A stretch of 30,553 nt of DNA. Source: Syntrophorhabdaceae bacterium PtaU1.Bin034. Lineage in GTDB: Bacteria; Desulfobacterota_G; Syntrophorhabdia; Syntrophorhabdales; WCHB1-27. Of the stretch, positions 22,175-30,192 are shown one piece after another. The stretch covers positions 1 through 30,553 of the forward strand of contig MVRP01000033.1 in assembly GCA_002067405.1 (NCBI GenBank), written 5' to 3'. Position 1 is the first letter of the stretch. The number at the start of each line of letters is the position of its first letter. Under the pieces are notes generated by a model. The model worked only from the letters and a program-made list of their open reading frames with translations. It made no database searches and was not told where the DNA came from. A program made the translations under genes and the position numbers.

Positions 22175-24229
22175 TCAGCGCTGCTCAGCGCTGCTTCCTG
22201 TCTGGTCCAATACGCGCCGTATGGCTTGGGCCATCTCGCGCTTCGTGAGGGGCTTCATGAGAAAATCCTTTATGCCGGCCTCTTTCGCCGTTTCTGCGGA
22301 CACCGCTTCGCTGTAACCCGTGCAAAGAACGACGGGGAGGTCCTTTCTTGTCTTCAGCATCTTTTCTGCCAGGGTGGTGCCGGTAATATCAGGCATGGTC
22401 TGATCCGTAATTACCAGATCGAACTGATCCGGTCCGGCACGGAACAATTCCCAGGCCTCAAAACCGCTGAACGCAACGGTAACCTTGTAGCCCAGGGTCG
22501 TGAGCATGTGCGAAGAAGCCTCGGTGACTGACGGTTCATCATCAACAAAAAGGATACGTTCTTTGCCGTGCGGCACCTCTGTGTCCTGTATGTCTTCCTT
22601 GCTGGCTTTGGCTGGAATCTGCGGCAAAAATACCGTGAAGCACGATCCCTGGCCGGGTGTGCTCTCGGCAATGACAGCGCCGCTATGGCTCTTTACGATG
22701 CCATAGACTACGGCCAATCCCATCCCCGTTCCCTCACCCGGCCCCTTCGTGGTATAGAAGGGCTCGAAGATCCTTTTTATGACCTCCGGGGTCATCCCGC
22801 TACCCGTATCCTTGACGGTCAACGTTATATATGATCCCGGAAGTATCTCGCTGTCAGGCATAGGGTCTCCCGCGTGAAACACCATCTCTGACAGGCCGAT
22901 AGTAAGGAGACCCCCTTTTTTGCGCATGGCCTGAGCGGCGTTTGCGGAAAGGTTCATCACCACTTGCTGTATCTGGGATGGATCAGCGACAACCGCAACG
23001 GATTCCGTCTCAAGGTCAAGTTTCATCTCGATGGTGCTCGGCAACGACCCTCGGAGCAGCTTGTAAGTGTCTTTCAACAGGGGCGCCAGCATCAACGGCT
23101 TTCGCTCCCGGCCCGCCTTTCGACTGAATGTGAGTATCTGCGTCACCAGTTCCCTCGCGCGCATGGCTGCCTTGACTATCTGGTCGATCTTCCGTTTCGC
23201 GAGATCATTGCCGTCAAGCTCATCTTCCATCAATTCCGCATTTCCGAGTATCACCGCGAGCATATTGTTAAAATCGTGGGCAATGCCTCCGGCAAGCGTG
23301 CCGATAGCCTCCATCTTCTGAGACTGGCGGAGCTGTTCTTCCAACTGCTGCCGTTCCTCTTCGATGCGCTTACGTTCCTCGAATTCCATCTGGAGCGTGT
23401 CGTAGGCTCTGCTCAGCTCTTCAGTCCTTTCACGGACACGCAGTTCGAGCTCGTTGCGCGACTTGCTCAGTTCCTCCTGTATTTCCCGCAGTTGCGTAAT
23501 ATCCGTCTTGGTCCCGAACCAGCGCAGCACATTGCCCTTTTCATCCTTTATGGGGACTACCCTGCAAAGGAACCAGCGGTACACGCCGTCTTTGCCCCGC
23601 AAAGGATAGGTGTCTTCCCAGGCAACGCCGCCCTCGATTGATTCACGCATCTTCTTGACGGCACGGCTCGCGTGTTCCGGATGAAACACCTTTTGCCAGC
23701 CCCCGCCTTCCATCTCCTCAGGGGTTGTCCCCGTATAATCGAACCATCGTTTGTTGTGCCAGAAGACATTTCCCTCCCTATCCGCCATCCACGCGAGCTG
23801 GGAAATATTGTCTGCCAGCGTCCGGAACCGTTCCTCCGAATCCTCGATGAGCTGATGCGACTTCTTTCGTTCGATGGCATAAAGGATGGACCGGCGGAGC
23901 AGGTTCTGCTCGAACTGTCCCTTCACCAGATAATCCTGGGCGCCCCGTGCTATGGCCTCAGTCGCCAATTCCTCATCAAGAAGACCGGTCAAGACAATAA
24001 CGGGCAGGGCCGGAGCCTTCTCCCGGAGTTGTATCAGGGTATCAAGGCCCATGCTGTCCGGAAGGCCGAGATCGAGAAGGACAGCGTCAAAAGGCTTCTT
24101 CAACAGGGATTCCATTGCGCAGGAGAGCCGATCGCATCGTTCCAATACATAGTCGCCTCCGCTCTCTTCAAGCATCGCCTGTATCAATTCAGCATCGCCG
24201 ATGTTGTCTTCAACAAGCAATATTCTCAT
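22175..24229 (-). CDS. Hybrid histidine kinase, receiver-PAS-HisKA-HATPase-receiver
   Basis: A 684-residue soluble kinase with receivers at both ends. The N-terminal receiver (1-120) opens MRILLVEDNIGDAELI, with Asp53 in VLLDLGLPD. Then come a PAS domain with a PAC tail (about 130-250, QLAWMADREGNVFWHNKRW), a coiled coil (250-305), HisKA with His318 in GGIAHDFNNMLAV, an ATPase domain (MNLSANAAQAMRK, VKDTGSGMTPE, GPGEGTGMGLAVVYG) and a C-terminal receiver with Asp609 in LVITDQTMPDITG. The first receiver lets it act as an intermediate in a relay, probably from the kinase and response regulator encoded just upstream. Its last codons include a tandem 10-bp duplication (22176-22195) that has rewritten the C-terminus. 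Confidence 0.92.
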   Translation of the reverse strand: MRILLVEDNIGDAELIQAMLEESGGDYVLERCDRLSCAMESLLKKPFDAVLLDLGLPDSMGLDTLIQLREKAPALPVIVLTGLLDEELATEAIARGAQDYLVKGQFEQNLLRRSILYAIERKKSHQLIEDSEERFRTLADNISQLAWMADREGNVFWHNKRWFDYTGTTPEEMEGGGWQKVFHPEHASRAVKKMRESIEGGVAWEDTYPLRGKDGVYRWFLCRVVPIKDEKGNVLRWFGTKTDITQLREIQEELSKSRNELELRVRERTEELSRAYDTLQMEFEERKRIEEERQQLEEQLRQSQKMEAIGTLAGGIAHDFNNMLAVILGNAELMEDELDGNDLAKRKIDQIVKAAMRARELVTQILTFSRKAGRERKPLMLAPLLKDTYKLLRGSLPSTIEMKLDLETESVAVVADPSQIQQVVMNLSANAAQAMRKKGGLLTIGLSEMVFHAGDPMPDSEILPGSYITLTVKDTGSGMTPEVIKRIFEPFYTTKGPGEGTGMGLAVVYGIVKSHSGAVIAESTPGQGSCFTVFLPQIPAKASKEDIQDTEVPHGKERILFVDDEPSVTEASSHMLTTLGYKVTVAFSGFEAWELFRAGPDQFDLVITDQTMPDITGTTLAEKMLKTRKDLPVVLCTGYSEAVSAETAKEAGIKDFLMKPLTKREMAQAIRRVLDQTGSSAEQR
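22176..22195. repeat. Tandem 10-bp duplication at the end of the kinase gene
   Basis: CAGCGCTGCT occurs at 22176-22185 and again immediately at 22186-22195. It overlaps the stop codon of the hybrid kinase gene on the minus strand and encodes the terminal SAEQR, so a slip here would alter only the last few residues. Confidence 0.6.
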
Positions 24230-24297
24230 GGCGAAAAGCTTTCCTGGTCGAACCTCTTCCTGCCTCCGTTCATTCAGTCAAATTAGCTACAGCCCGT

Positions 24298-24747
24298 TCA
24301 GACTTCCTTTGACGGAAGCTTGACGATAGTGAACCAGAAATCGGCCATAGATCTGACTACCCTCGTGAATTGCGCAAGCTCAACAGGCTTGGTGATGTAA
24401 CAATTTGCCTGCAATTCATAAGATCTGGTTATATCCTCTTCCGATTCGGAGCTGGTCAGGACAACGATGGGGATACTCTTCAGGTCCGGATCCGACTTTA
24501 TTTCCTGGAGCAATTCCCTGCCGTTCTTTCGTGGAAGGTTCAGATCGAGCACTATCACGTCGGGCCGCGGGGCTTTCGCATAGCCGTCCATTCTCCTAAG
24601 GAATTTTGTTGCTTGTTCCCCATCCCGGGCTACATGCAGCGCATTTCGCGTTCTGCTGTCCTTCAGGATTTCCTCAATCAGCGTGACGTCGCCGGGATTA
24701 TCTTCGATGAGAAGGATATGCATGCGCTTGCCCGGCTCTTGATCCAT
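24298..24747 (-). CDS. Single-domain response regulator (Rcp1-like)
   Basis: A 149-residue receiver protein with no output domain, of the type that partners with phytochrome-like kinases. It has the acidic pocket IEDNPGD (about 14-20), the phospho-acceptor Asp68 in [13 protein letters not shown], Thr/Ser in [11 protein letters not shown] and Lys in CYITKPVEL. The [20 protein letters not shown] segment is typical of the Rcp1 group. The ATG has AAAGGGAG upstream on its strand. It lies between the CHASE8-like kinase (upstream) and a receiver-headed hybrid kinase (downstream) on the same strand, so it may pass phosphate between them or act by protein contact. Confidence 0.92.
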   Translation of the reverse strand: MDQEPGKRMHILLIEDNPGDVTLIEEILKDSRTRNALHVARDGEQATKFLRRMDGYAKAPRPDVIVLDLNLPRKNGRELLQEIKSDPDLKSIPIVVLTSSESEEDITRSYELQANCYITKPVELAQFTRVVRSMADFWFTIVKLPSKEV

Positions 24748-24842
24748 AGGCGCTCCCTTTGTACGGGATGAAGGAGAATATGCGGCAGAATTTTGACTTC
24801 AGGTTTCCCGTGTCCATATTTTAAGTCGGCATCACAAACGGA

Positions 24843-26285
24843 TCAAGAGGTGAGTTGAACAGGCAGGGTGAAGAAGAACGTCGATCCCTCGCCCGGTTTT
24901 GATTCAACCCAGATGCGTCCTTGGTGCCGCTCTACAATGCGCTTGCACAGGGAGAGGCCTATTCCCGTGCCTGCGTACTCCTCCCTTGTATGCAGCCGCT
25001 GAAAGATCAGGAATATGCGATCGAAATGCTCACTCTCTATTCCAATCCCGTTATCGCGAACCGAAAATACCCACTCCCTGTTCTTCCGGCCTGAAGAAAT
25101 AAGGACCAGAGGGGGAGTATCGGGCTTTCGGTACTTGATGGCATTGGCGAGAAGGTTCTGAAAAAGCTGCACGAGCTGCAGCTCATCGCCCAGGACTGTC
25201 GGGAGGTCGTCTTTCGTAATCGTTGCCCGGCTTTCCTTTACTGCGGCTGAAAGATTCACGAGGGCCTGGGATACAATCTGATTGACGTCAACAGTCCTCA
25301 GTTCCGCGCCTTTTCGGGTGATTCGTGAATACTCCAGCAGTCCCTGAATAAGTTTCTGCATCCTCCTTGCCCCGTCAACGGCGAACCCGATGTAGGTATC
25401 CGCTTTCTCGTCCAGTCTTCCCTTGTACCTTGTCTCGAGGAGCTGCACATAACTTGCAACCATTCTCAAAGGCTCCTGAAGGTCGTGGGATGCAACATAA
25501 GCGAACTGCTCAAGCTCTCTATTGGACCGGGAAAGGTCTGAAAGCAGGCGTTCCCGTTCCTCTTCCGATCGCTTGCGTTCGGCCAGATCATGCTCCAGCT
25601 TGGCTGTCATTCTGTTGAATGTGTCTGCAAGCTGGCCGATCTCATCGCCCGATTCCATGAAGACCCGGGCCCCGAGGTCGCCCCGTCCGATACGTTCAGC
25701 CGCCTTTGAAAGTGTCAGAAGGCGATCGGAAATCAACCGTCTGAGCAGCGTCCGCAACAGAAACGCTCCCCCGATAATGCCCAGGACTACTATCAGTATG
25801 ACGGCGGCGTAACCTCTCAGGCGATCTTTCACGCCCGCCATATCACCCTGGAGATAGAGGGTGCCGAGGCGGCGCCCCTTTTGCTCCACGGCACGAACGA
25901 GTTCCACGCGCTCGCCCGAGAACCTGATGCCGTCCGGCCCAGGCCCCGATTTAAGGATTCCGACGGACGATTTGCCTGTTCGGAAATAGGTCGCAAACAC
26001 CCTCCCGTTCCTCGAATAGAGGACAGCCATTGAGACAGCGGGCGAAGAATTGAGGGTGGACAGGATTTCGTACGCTATGGGCTGATCGTTAAACGCCAGT
26101 GCGGGAGCACCGTTCACGGTGATCATATCGCTCAGCTCAGAAAGCTCGCGTTTGAGACGGTTCCGGTAGGTACCGACTTCAAAGGCGAAAATGCCTGCCA
26201 TGACGAGCGCGAGCGACGACACCGCGGTAACGAGGATAATGAGCAAAAGTTTCCGCTGAATCGGCTGGTTGCGGAAATGGGTCAT
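24843..26285 (-). CDS. Membrane histidine kinase with CHASE8-like sensor, HAMP and HisKA-HATPase
   Basis: A 480-residue kinase. Membrane helix 1 is at about 12-36 and helix 2 at about 158-178. They enclose a periplasmic domain of about 120 residues resembling CHASE8 (YRNRLKRELSELSDMITVNGA, PALAFNDQPIAYEILSTL, AVLYSRNGRVFATY). HAMP covers about 180-233, and HisKA has His267 in YVASHDLQEPLRMVASYV. The ATPase domain shows FQNLLANAIKYRKPD, VRDNGIGIE and EYAGTGIGLSLCKRIVERHQG. The ASHDLQEPLR form and the neighbouring Rcp1-like regulator match phytochrome-type kinases, but the sensor is not a phytochrome. A YfiR-family gene lies two bases upstream, recalling YfiN/YfiR, where a CHASE8-type sensor is inhibited by periplasmic YfiR. 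Confidence 0.9.
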   Translation of the reverse strand: MTHFRNQPIQRKLLLIILVTAVSSLALVMAGIFAFEVGTYRNRLKRELSELSDMITVNGAPALAFNDQPIAYEILSTLNSSPAVSMAVLYSRNGRVFATYFRTGKSSVGILKSGPGPDGIRFSGERVELVRAVEQKGRRLGTLYLQGDMAGVKDRLRGYAAVILIVVLGIIGGAFLLRTLLRRLISDRLLTLSKAAERIGRGDLGARVFMESGDEIGQLADTFNRMTAKLEHDLAERKRSEEERERLLSDLSRSNRELEQFAYVASHDLQEPLRMVASYVQLLETRYKGRLDEKADTYIGFAVDGARRMQKLIQGLLEYSRITRKGAELRTVDVNQIVSQALVNLSAAVKESRATITKDDLPTVLGDELQLVQLFQNLLANAIKYRKPDTPPLVLISSGRKNREWVFSVRDNGIGIESEHFDRIFLIFQRLHTREEYAGTGIGLSLCKRIVERHQGRIWVESKPGEGSTFFFTLPVQLTS

Positions 26286-26287
26286 TA

Positions 26288-26860
26288 TTATCGCGCCTCA
26301 CCGCAGTTTGCTGACAAGGCGATCCTCTTCAGCCGGGAGTCCGTTTTCAGGCCCGCTTCATCCATAGCCCTCGAGTTCAGATGAAAGCGCACTTTATTGT
26401 CCTCCATGACAAAGGCGATCATTCCTCCCTCGCGACAGAAGTGTTCAACATCCTTTACGTCACTTACCGTCAGGATGCTTGCATTTTGCAGATCGGCCAA
26501 TATTTGCTGAATCCGGCGCTGTTCAAAGGGACTGATAAACAATATATGGCAACCCCGGGACTGGCTTGCGGTCTCCGTATACCGGATCTCAACCGGGTGG
26601 CCGCCAACCAGTTGGTCGCCGAACTCGTATTTGAGCCATGGGCCGAAAGGGTCCTTGCCGAGAACACATACGGCAAACGGAGAAACATCGCTCGCAAGCT
26701 TTTGGGCCGGCCACTCAATGAACAGGGCAAAGTTGTAAAGCATGGCCGCCTTGATCTGATACTCGGGTGCCTGTGCCGAAGCGGTTGCTGCAAGGGCAAA
26801 CACTATTCCAAGACATAAGACTGTTGCTGCAGCCTTGTGGAATTCGGTCAAAGTCTTCAC
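26288..26860 (-). CDS. yfiR: YfiR-family periplasmic protein
   Basis: A periplasmic protein of about 190 residues of the YfiR (DUF4154) family. The start is taken as GTG 26860 because it gives a normal signal peptide (VKTLTEFHKAAATVLCLGIV core, cleavage after TASA); the open frame continues to a TTG at 27037 whose extra 59 residues look unlike a leader peptide. Neither start has a clear ribosome binding site. The mature part opens YQIKAAMLYNFALFIEWPA, typical of YfiR, followed by FAVCVLGKDPFG, GCHILFISPFEQ, ILTVSDVKDVEHFC and GGMIAFVMEDNKVRFHLN. In Pseudomonas, YfiR restrains the diguanylate cyclase YfiN. Here it is followed two bases later by a CHASE8-like histidine kinase, its likely partner. 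Confidence 0.87.
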   Translation of the reverse strand: MKTLTEFHKAAATVLCLGIVFALAATASAQAPEYQIKAAMLYNFALFIEWPAQKLASDVSPFAVCVLGKDPFGPWLKYEFGDQLVGGHPVEIRYTETASQSRGCHILFISPFEQRRIQQILADLQNASILTVSDVKDVEHFCREGGMIAFVMEDNKVRFHLNSRAMDEAGLKTDSRLKRIALSANCGEAR

Positions 26861-27230
26861 CAGAGATACAGCAGGTTGAAATGAGAATTCAGACGGTACT
26901 GCTTCGGGACCGGCCAACGTTGTCTTATAGATAAATGGTAGCGCTTGTTTGGTGTGAGAACAACAAGAAAAGCACGCCCGGTCGGCCTTGCGCCACGAGA
27001 GAGCAGAGAGAACAGGTGCGAAAAGGTGCGGGATCAAACGTTAGGCACCCCCTTCGCGTCATCGCGCGGTTCAATATTCGCTCCGGCCGTCAGGGGCCTG
27101 ACCGCGGGTAAGTTGGCTTAACATTTGCAAAATCCTGTCGAAAATCCCTAGTGAGGGAAGAAGGGACCTTCAAACGGGTAAGCAGCGAGGCGCCGCACGT
27201 ACTGCGGGAATTTGAGGGAAGAAGATAATA
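26861..27230. other. Divergent intergenic region between yfiR and the PAS kinase
   Basis: About 370 bases, mostly without a feature I can call. It holds the doubtful N-terminal extension of yfiR, a near-perfect palindrome GTCAGG-GG-CCTGAC (27089-27102), and a 12-bp direct repeat described separately. I could not find a convincing -35/-10 pair in either direction; TATAAG upstream of yfiR lacks a -35. No RNA gene is evident. Confidence 0.4.
27152..27224 (+). repeat. 12-bp direct repeat, second copy serving as ribosome binding site
   Basis: TGAGGGAAGAAG occurs at 27152-27163 and again at 27213-27224. The second copy lies just upstream of the PAS kinase ATG at 27231 and provides its purine-rich ribosome binding site. 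The first copy has no start codon at a suitable distance. Confidence 0.5.
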
Positions 27231-29216
27231 ATGTATGAACGAGAACATGGCCACCGGTCTCTCGTCGCAGGCATATTTCTGATCCCATGTGTCATTGTTT
27301 TGGCAGGGATTATCGTGACGATCTCGATGTCGGTCATGCTCCACCGGGCGTATGTCGAGGGAGGATACGGTATTATGGCCTACGGGCTCGTGCTGCCCGC
27401 CGGTCTTCTTGCCATCACCTTCCTCTTGGCGCTCTACCTTCAGACGGTCCTATCGCAGCGGAAGCAAATGGAGCGGACCGTGCTGGAGCGCACTGCCGAA
27501 CTGCGCAGGAACGAACAGCACCTGGAAGAGGAGATCAGGCAGAGAACGGCCGGTCTTGCGTGCGCCAACGACGAGCTTACCGAGAAAACCATGTTCCTGG
27601 AGGCTCTTGTCCATTCTTCACCTGTGGGAATAATGGTAGTAGACAGCAAAAGGCAGCGAATCCTTCAAAACAGACGTTACGTCAAACTACGGAAACTTCC
27701 TCCCTATCTTGAACAGGAGAAAGACGAAATGGTGCTTCTTGAATGGTTGGCGAACGGGTCCGAGGACCCCCGGGCCTTTCGCGAAAAGATAAATTATCTG
27801 TACGATCATCCTGAAGAAGTAAGCCATGATGAGATTAAGACAGCCGATGGTACCATCCTGGAGAGGACCTCCAATCCTGTTTTTGATAGCAGCCGCAAGT
27901 ATTACGGAAGGATCTGGACACTTCACGATATAACCGAGCGGAAACGGGCGGAAGAGGCGCTTCGTGAATCGGAAAATAAGTTCAGGGATCTGGCCGAGAA
28001 ATCAATTGTCGGGATCTTTGTGGTTCAGGACGATGTTTTCAGATATGTGAATGCACGTTTTGCGGAGATACATGGATACCGGGCCGAGGAAATGATTAGT
28101 GCAAACATTTGGGGCTCTGTGTTGCCCGAGGACCTTCCTTATGTGCGCTCAAGCGCAAATATGGGGACGACAGGAACGAAGGGCCGGATTCGCGACGAGT
28201 TCAGGATAATCGCGAAAAACGGTGAGGTAAAAAACGTTGAAGTCTACGGATCAAGAACCGTTTACAACGGGAAGCCTGCGGTAATCGGGAGTCTGCTCGA
28301 TGTTACCGAGCGTAAGGCTACTGAAAAGGCCCTTCACAACCTGTTGTCCGAAGTCGAGTCGAAGAACAGGGAACTTGAAAAGGCATACGATGAGCTCAAG
28401 ACGTCACAAAAGAAGATCTTCCAGCAGGAAAAGATGGCGTCCATCGGACAACTGGCAGCAGGCGTCGCTCACGAGATCAACAACCCTATCGGTTTCATCA
28501 TGAGCAATCTGAATACCCTTCAAAAGTATATGACGAGGATACCTGAGTTTATTAAGATCCAGGGAGAAGTGATCGAGCAGATAAAGCAGGACGACAAGGA
28601 AGCGACGGAGGCCCTTGTCGCAAAAGCGGCAGAAATTCGCCGTTCCCTGAAGATCGATTACATCCTTGAAGACTCGCAGGATTTGATCAATGAGTCCCTC
28701 GACGGGGCGGGCAGGGTGAAACGGATCGTTCAGGATCTGAAAAGCTTTTCCCACGCCGATCAGACAGAAAGTGCGCTGGTCGACCTTAATCGCGTGATCG
28801 ACAGCACCCTCAACATCGTGTGGAACGAACTGAAGTACAAGGCGACAGCCAAGAAGGAATATGGAGATATTCCGATGACGAACTGCAATGCCGGGCAGTT
28901 GGGACAAGTGTTTATGAATATTCTGGTGAATGCGGCACAGGCCATAGAGACATCCGGGGAGATTACGATAAAGACCAGGCACGATGACGGCTACATAGAG
29001 GTTACAGTCTCGGACACAGGCTGCGGCATTTCGCAAGAGCATCTGGGCAGGATTTTCGAGCCTTTTTTTACGACAAAGGAGATCGGCAAGGGGACGGGGC
29101 TTGGGCTGAGTATCGCTTACGACATAGTCAAAAAACACAAAGGTGAGATCGAGGCAACCAGTCAAGTAGGAAAGGGAACCACTTTTGTGGTGAGAATCCC
29201 TGCTAAGGGCGTGTGA
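27231..29216 (+). CDS. Membrane histidine kinase with two PAS domains
   Basis: A 661-residue kinase. Two N-terminal membrane helices (about 10-36 and 48-74) enclose only a short loop. A charged coiled coil follows (about 76-122), then PAS 1 (about 125-235, VHSSPVGIMVVDSKRQRIL), PAS 2 (about 248-360, KSIVGIFVVQDDVFRYVN), a second coiled coil and HisKA with His414 in AAGVAHEINNPIGFIMSN. The ATPase domain carries an N-box (FMNILVNAAQAIET), VSDTGCGISQE and EIGKGTGLGLSIAYDIV. The ATG is chosen for the GAGGGAAGAAG upstream. The stop is one base before the next gene, so the kinase and the receiver-HD-GYP protein are co-expressed and probably cognate. The small loop suggests that the PAS domains, not the periplasm, sense the signal. 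Confidence 0.92.
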   Translation: MYEREHGHRSLVAGIFLIPCVIVLAGIIVTISMSVMLHRAYVEGGYGIMAYGLVLPAGLLAITFLLALYLQTVLSQRKQMERTVLERTAELRRNEQHLEEEIRQRTAGLACANDELTEKTMFLEALVHSSPVGIMVVDSKRQRILQNRRYVKLRKLPPYLEQEKDEMVLLEWLANGSEDPRAFREKINYLYDHPEEVSHDEIKTADGTILERTSNPVFDSSRKYYGRIWTLHDITERKRAEEALRESENKFRDLAEKSIVGIFVVQDDVFRYVNARFAEIHGYRAEEMISANIWGSVLPEDLPYVRSSANMGTTGTKGRIRDEFRIIAKNGEVKNVEVYGSRTVYNGKPAVIGSLLDVTERKATEKALHNLLSEVESKNRELEKAYDELKTSQKKIFQQEKMASIGQLAAGVAHEINNPIGFIMSNLNTLQKYMTRIPEFIKIQGEVIEQIKQDDKEATEALVAKAAEIRRSLKIDYILEDSQDLINESLDGAGRVKRIVQDLKSFSHADQTESALVDLNRVIDSTLNIVWNELKYKATAKKEYGDIPMTNCNAGQLGQVFMNILVNAAQAIETSGEITIKTRHDDGYIEVTVSDTGCGISQEHLGRIFEPFFTTKEIGKGTGLGLSIAYDIVKKHKGEIEATSQVGKGTTFVVRIPAKGV

Positions 29217-29217
29217 T

Positions 29218-30192
29218 TTGGAAGAATCGGTAAAGCTGCTTTTCGTTGACGATGAACAAAGCATATTGAACTGTCTGAAAAGACTCTTCATGGACGACAA
29301 CTTCGAGATACTGACCTGCACGGACGGACACAGCGCGCTGGAGATGCTCAAATGCAACAACATCGCCGTCATTATCTCGGACAACTTCATGCCGGGTATG
29401 AAGGGAATTGAACTGCTCCAGCGCGCAAAGATGATCTCCCCTGATTCTGTAAGGATCATACTGACAGGCCATGTAGACTTTCAATCGGCTGTCGATGCCA
29501 TCAACAGAGGAGAAGTGTACAAGTTCGTCACCAAGCCGTGGGATAACAAGAAGCTCAGGACCATAGTTCTTCAGTCCGTGGAACGTCACAGGATAGTACA
29601 ATCGCTTCGGAAAGCCGACGAATACTCCTTGTACTCCCTGGCTCAAACCATTGAATTGAAAGACCCTTACACAAAAGGTCATTGCGAACGGGTTGCAGGA
29701 TACGCTACGTCAATAGCAGAGGCCATGGGCCTGGACGAGGTATTGAGGGAAAATATCAGGCGGGGGAGCTGGCTGCACGATTGCGGAAAGATCGGCGTTC
29801 CGGAAGCGATACTCAACCATCCGGGTCCCCTTGGCGTGGACGAGATGGGCGTGATCAAGAAGCATCCTTGTTGGGGAGCCGATGTCGCAAGGCTGGCACA
29901 CCTCTCTGAAACTGTCGTGAAAATCATCCTGCACCATCATGAACGCTTTGATGGGCAGGGTTACCCCTTAGGGTTAGCCGGAGAAGACATCCCGCTGGAG
30001 GCCCGCATCGTCCACGTTGCAGACATTTACGATGCGCTCACGTCCGACAGATCGTATCGTGCGCGAACAACGAAAGAGAAGGCAATCGAAATCCTGCTCG
30101 CCGGCAAGGGCGTCTGCTCGGATCCGAAGATTGTTGACATATTCCTGGCATTACTGGGAGGACCGGATGAAGGCAACAACGGAGAGATTTAA
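29218..30192 (+). CDS. Response regulator with HD-GYP cyclic-di-GMP phosphodiesterase domain
   Basis: A 324-residue RpfG-like protein. The receiver (1-125) has LFVDDEQ (about 8-13), phospho-acceptor Asp55 in VIISDNFMPGMKG, a TGH motif and Lys in VTKPWDN. The HD-GYP domain (about 140-315) has HCERV, the catalytic HD pair at 187-188 in WLHDCGKIGVPEAIL, HPCWGADVA, and HHHERFDGQGYPLGLAGEDIP with the GYP triad, followed by ARIVHVADIYDALTSDRSYR. These residues are those used for metal binding and cyclic-di-GMP cleavage, so activity is likely. Translation probably starts at TTG 29218, one base after the kinase stop; no better codon is near. It is likely phosphorylated by the upstream kinase. Confidence 0.93.
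   Translation: MEESVKLLFVDDEQSILNCLKRLFMDDNFEILTCTDGHSALEMLKCNNIAVIISDNFMPGMKGIELLQRAKMISPDSVRIILTGHVDFQSAVDAINRGEVYKFVTKPWDNKKLRTIVLQSVERHRIVQSLRKADEYSLYSLAQTIELKDPYTKGHCERVAGYATSIAEAMGLDEVLRENIRRGSWLHDCGKIGVPEAILNHPGPLGVDEMGVIKKHPCWGADVARLAHLSETVVKIILHHHERFDGQGYPLGLAGEDIPLEARIVHVADIYDALTSDRSYRARTTKEKAIEILLAGKGVCSDPKIVDIFLALLGGPDEGNNGEI

Noticed and set aside
28404..29459. A 351-codon minus-strand frame spanning the end of the PAS kinase and the start of the HD-GYP gene
   Set aside because: It runs antisense across two well-supported genes and shows no domain.
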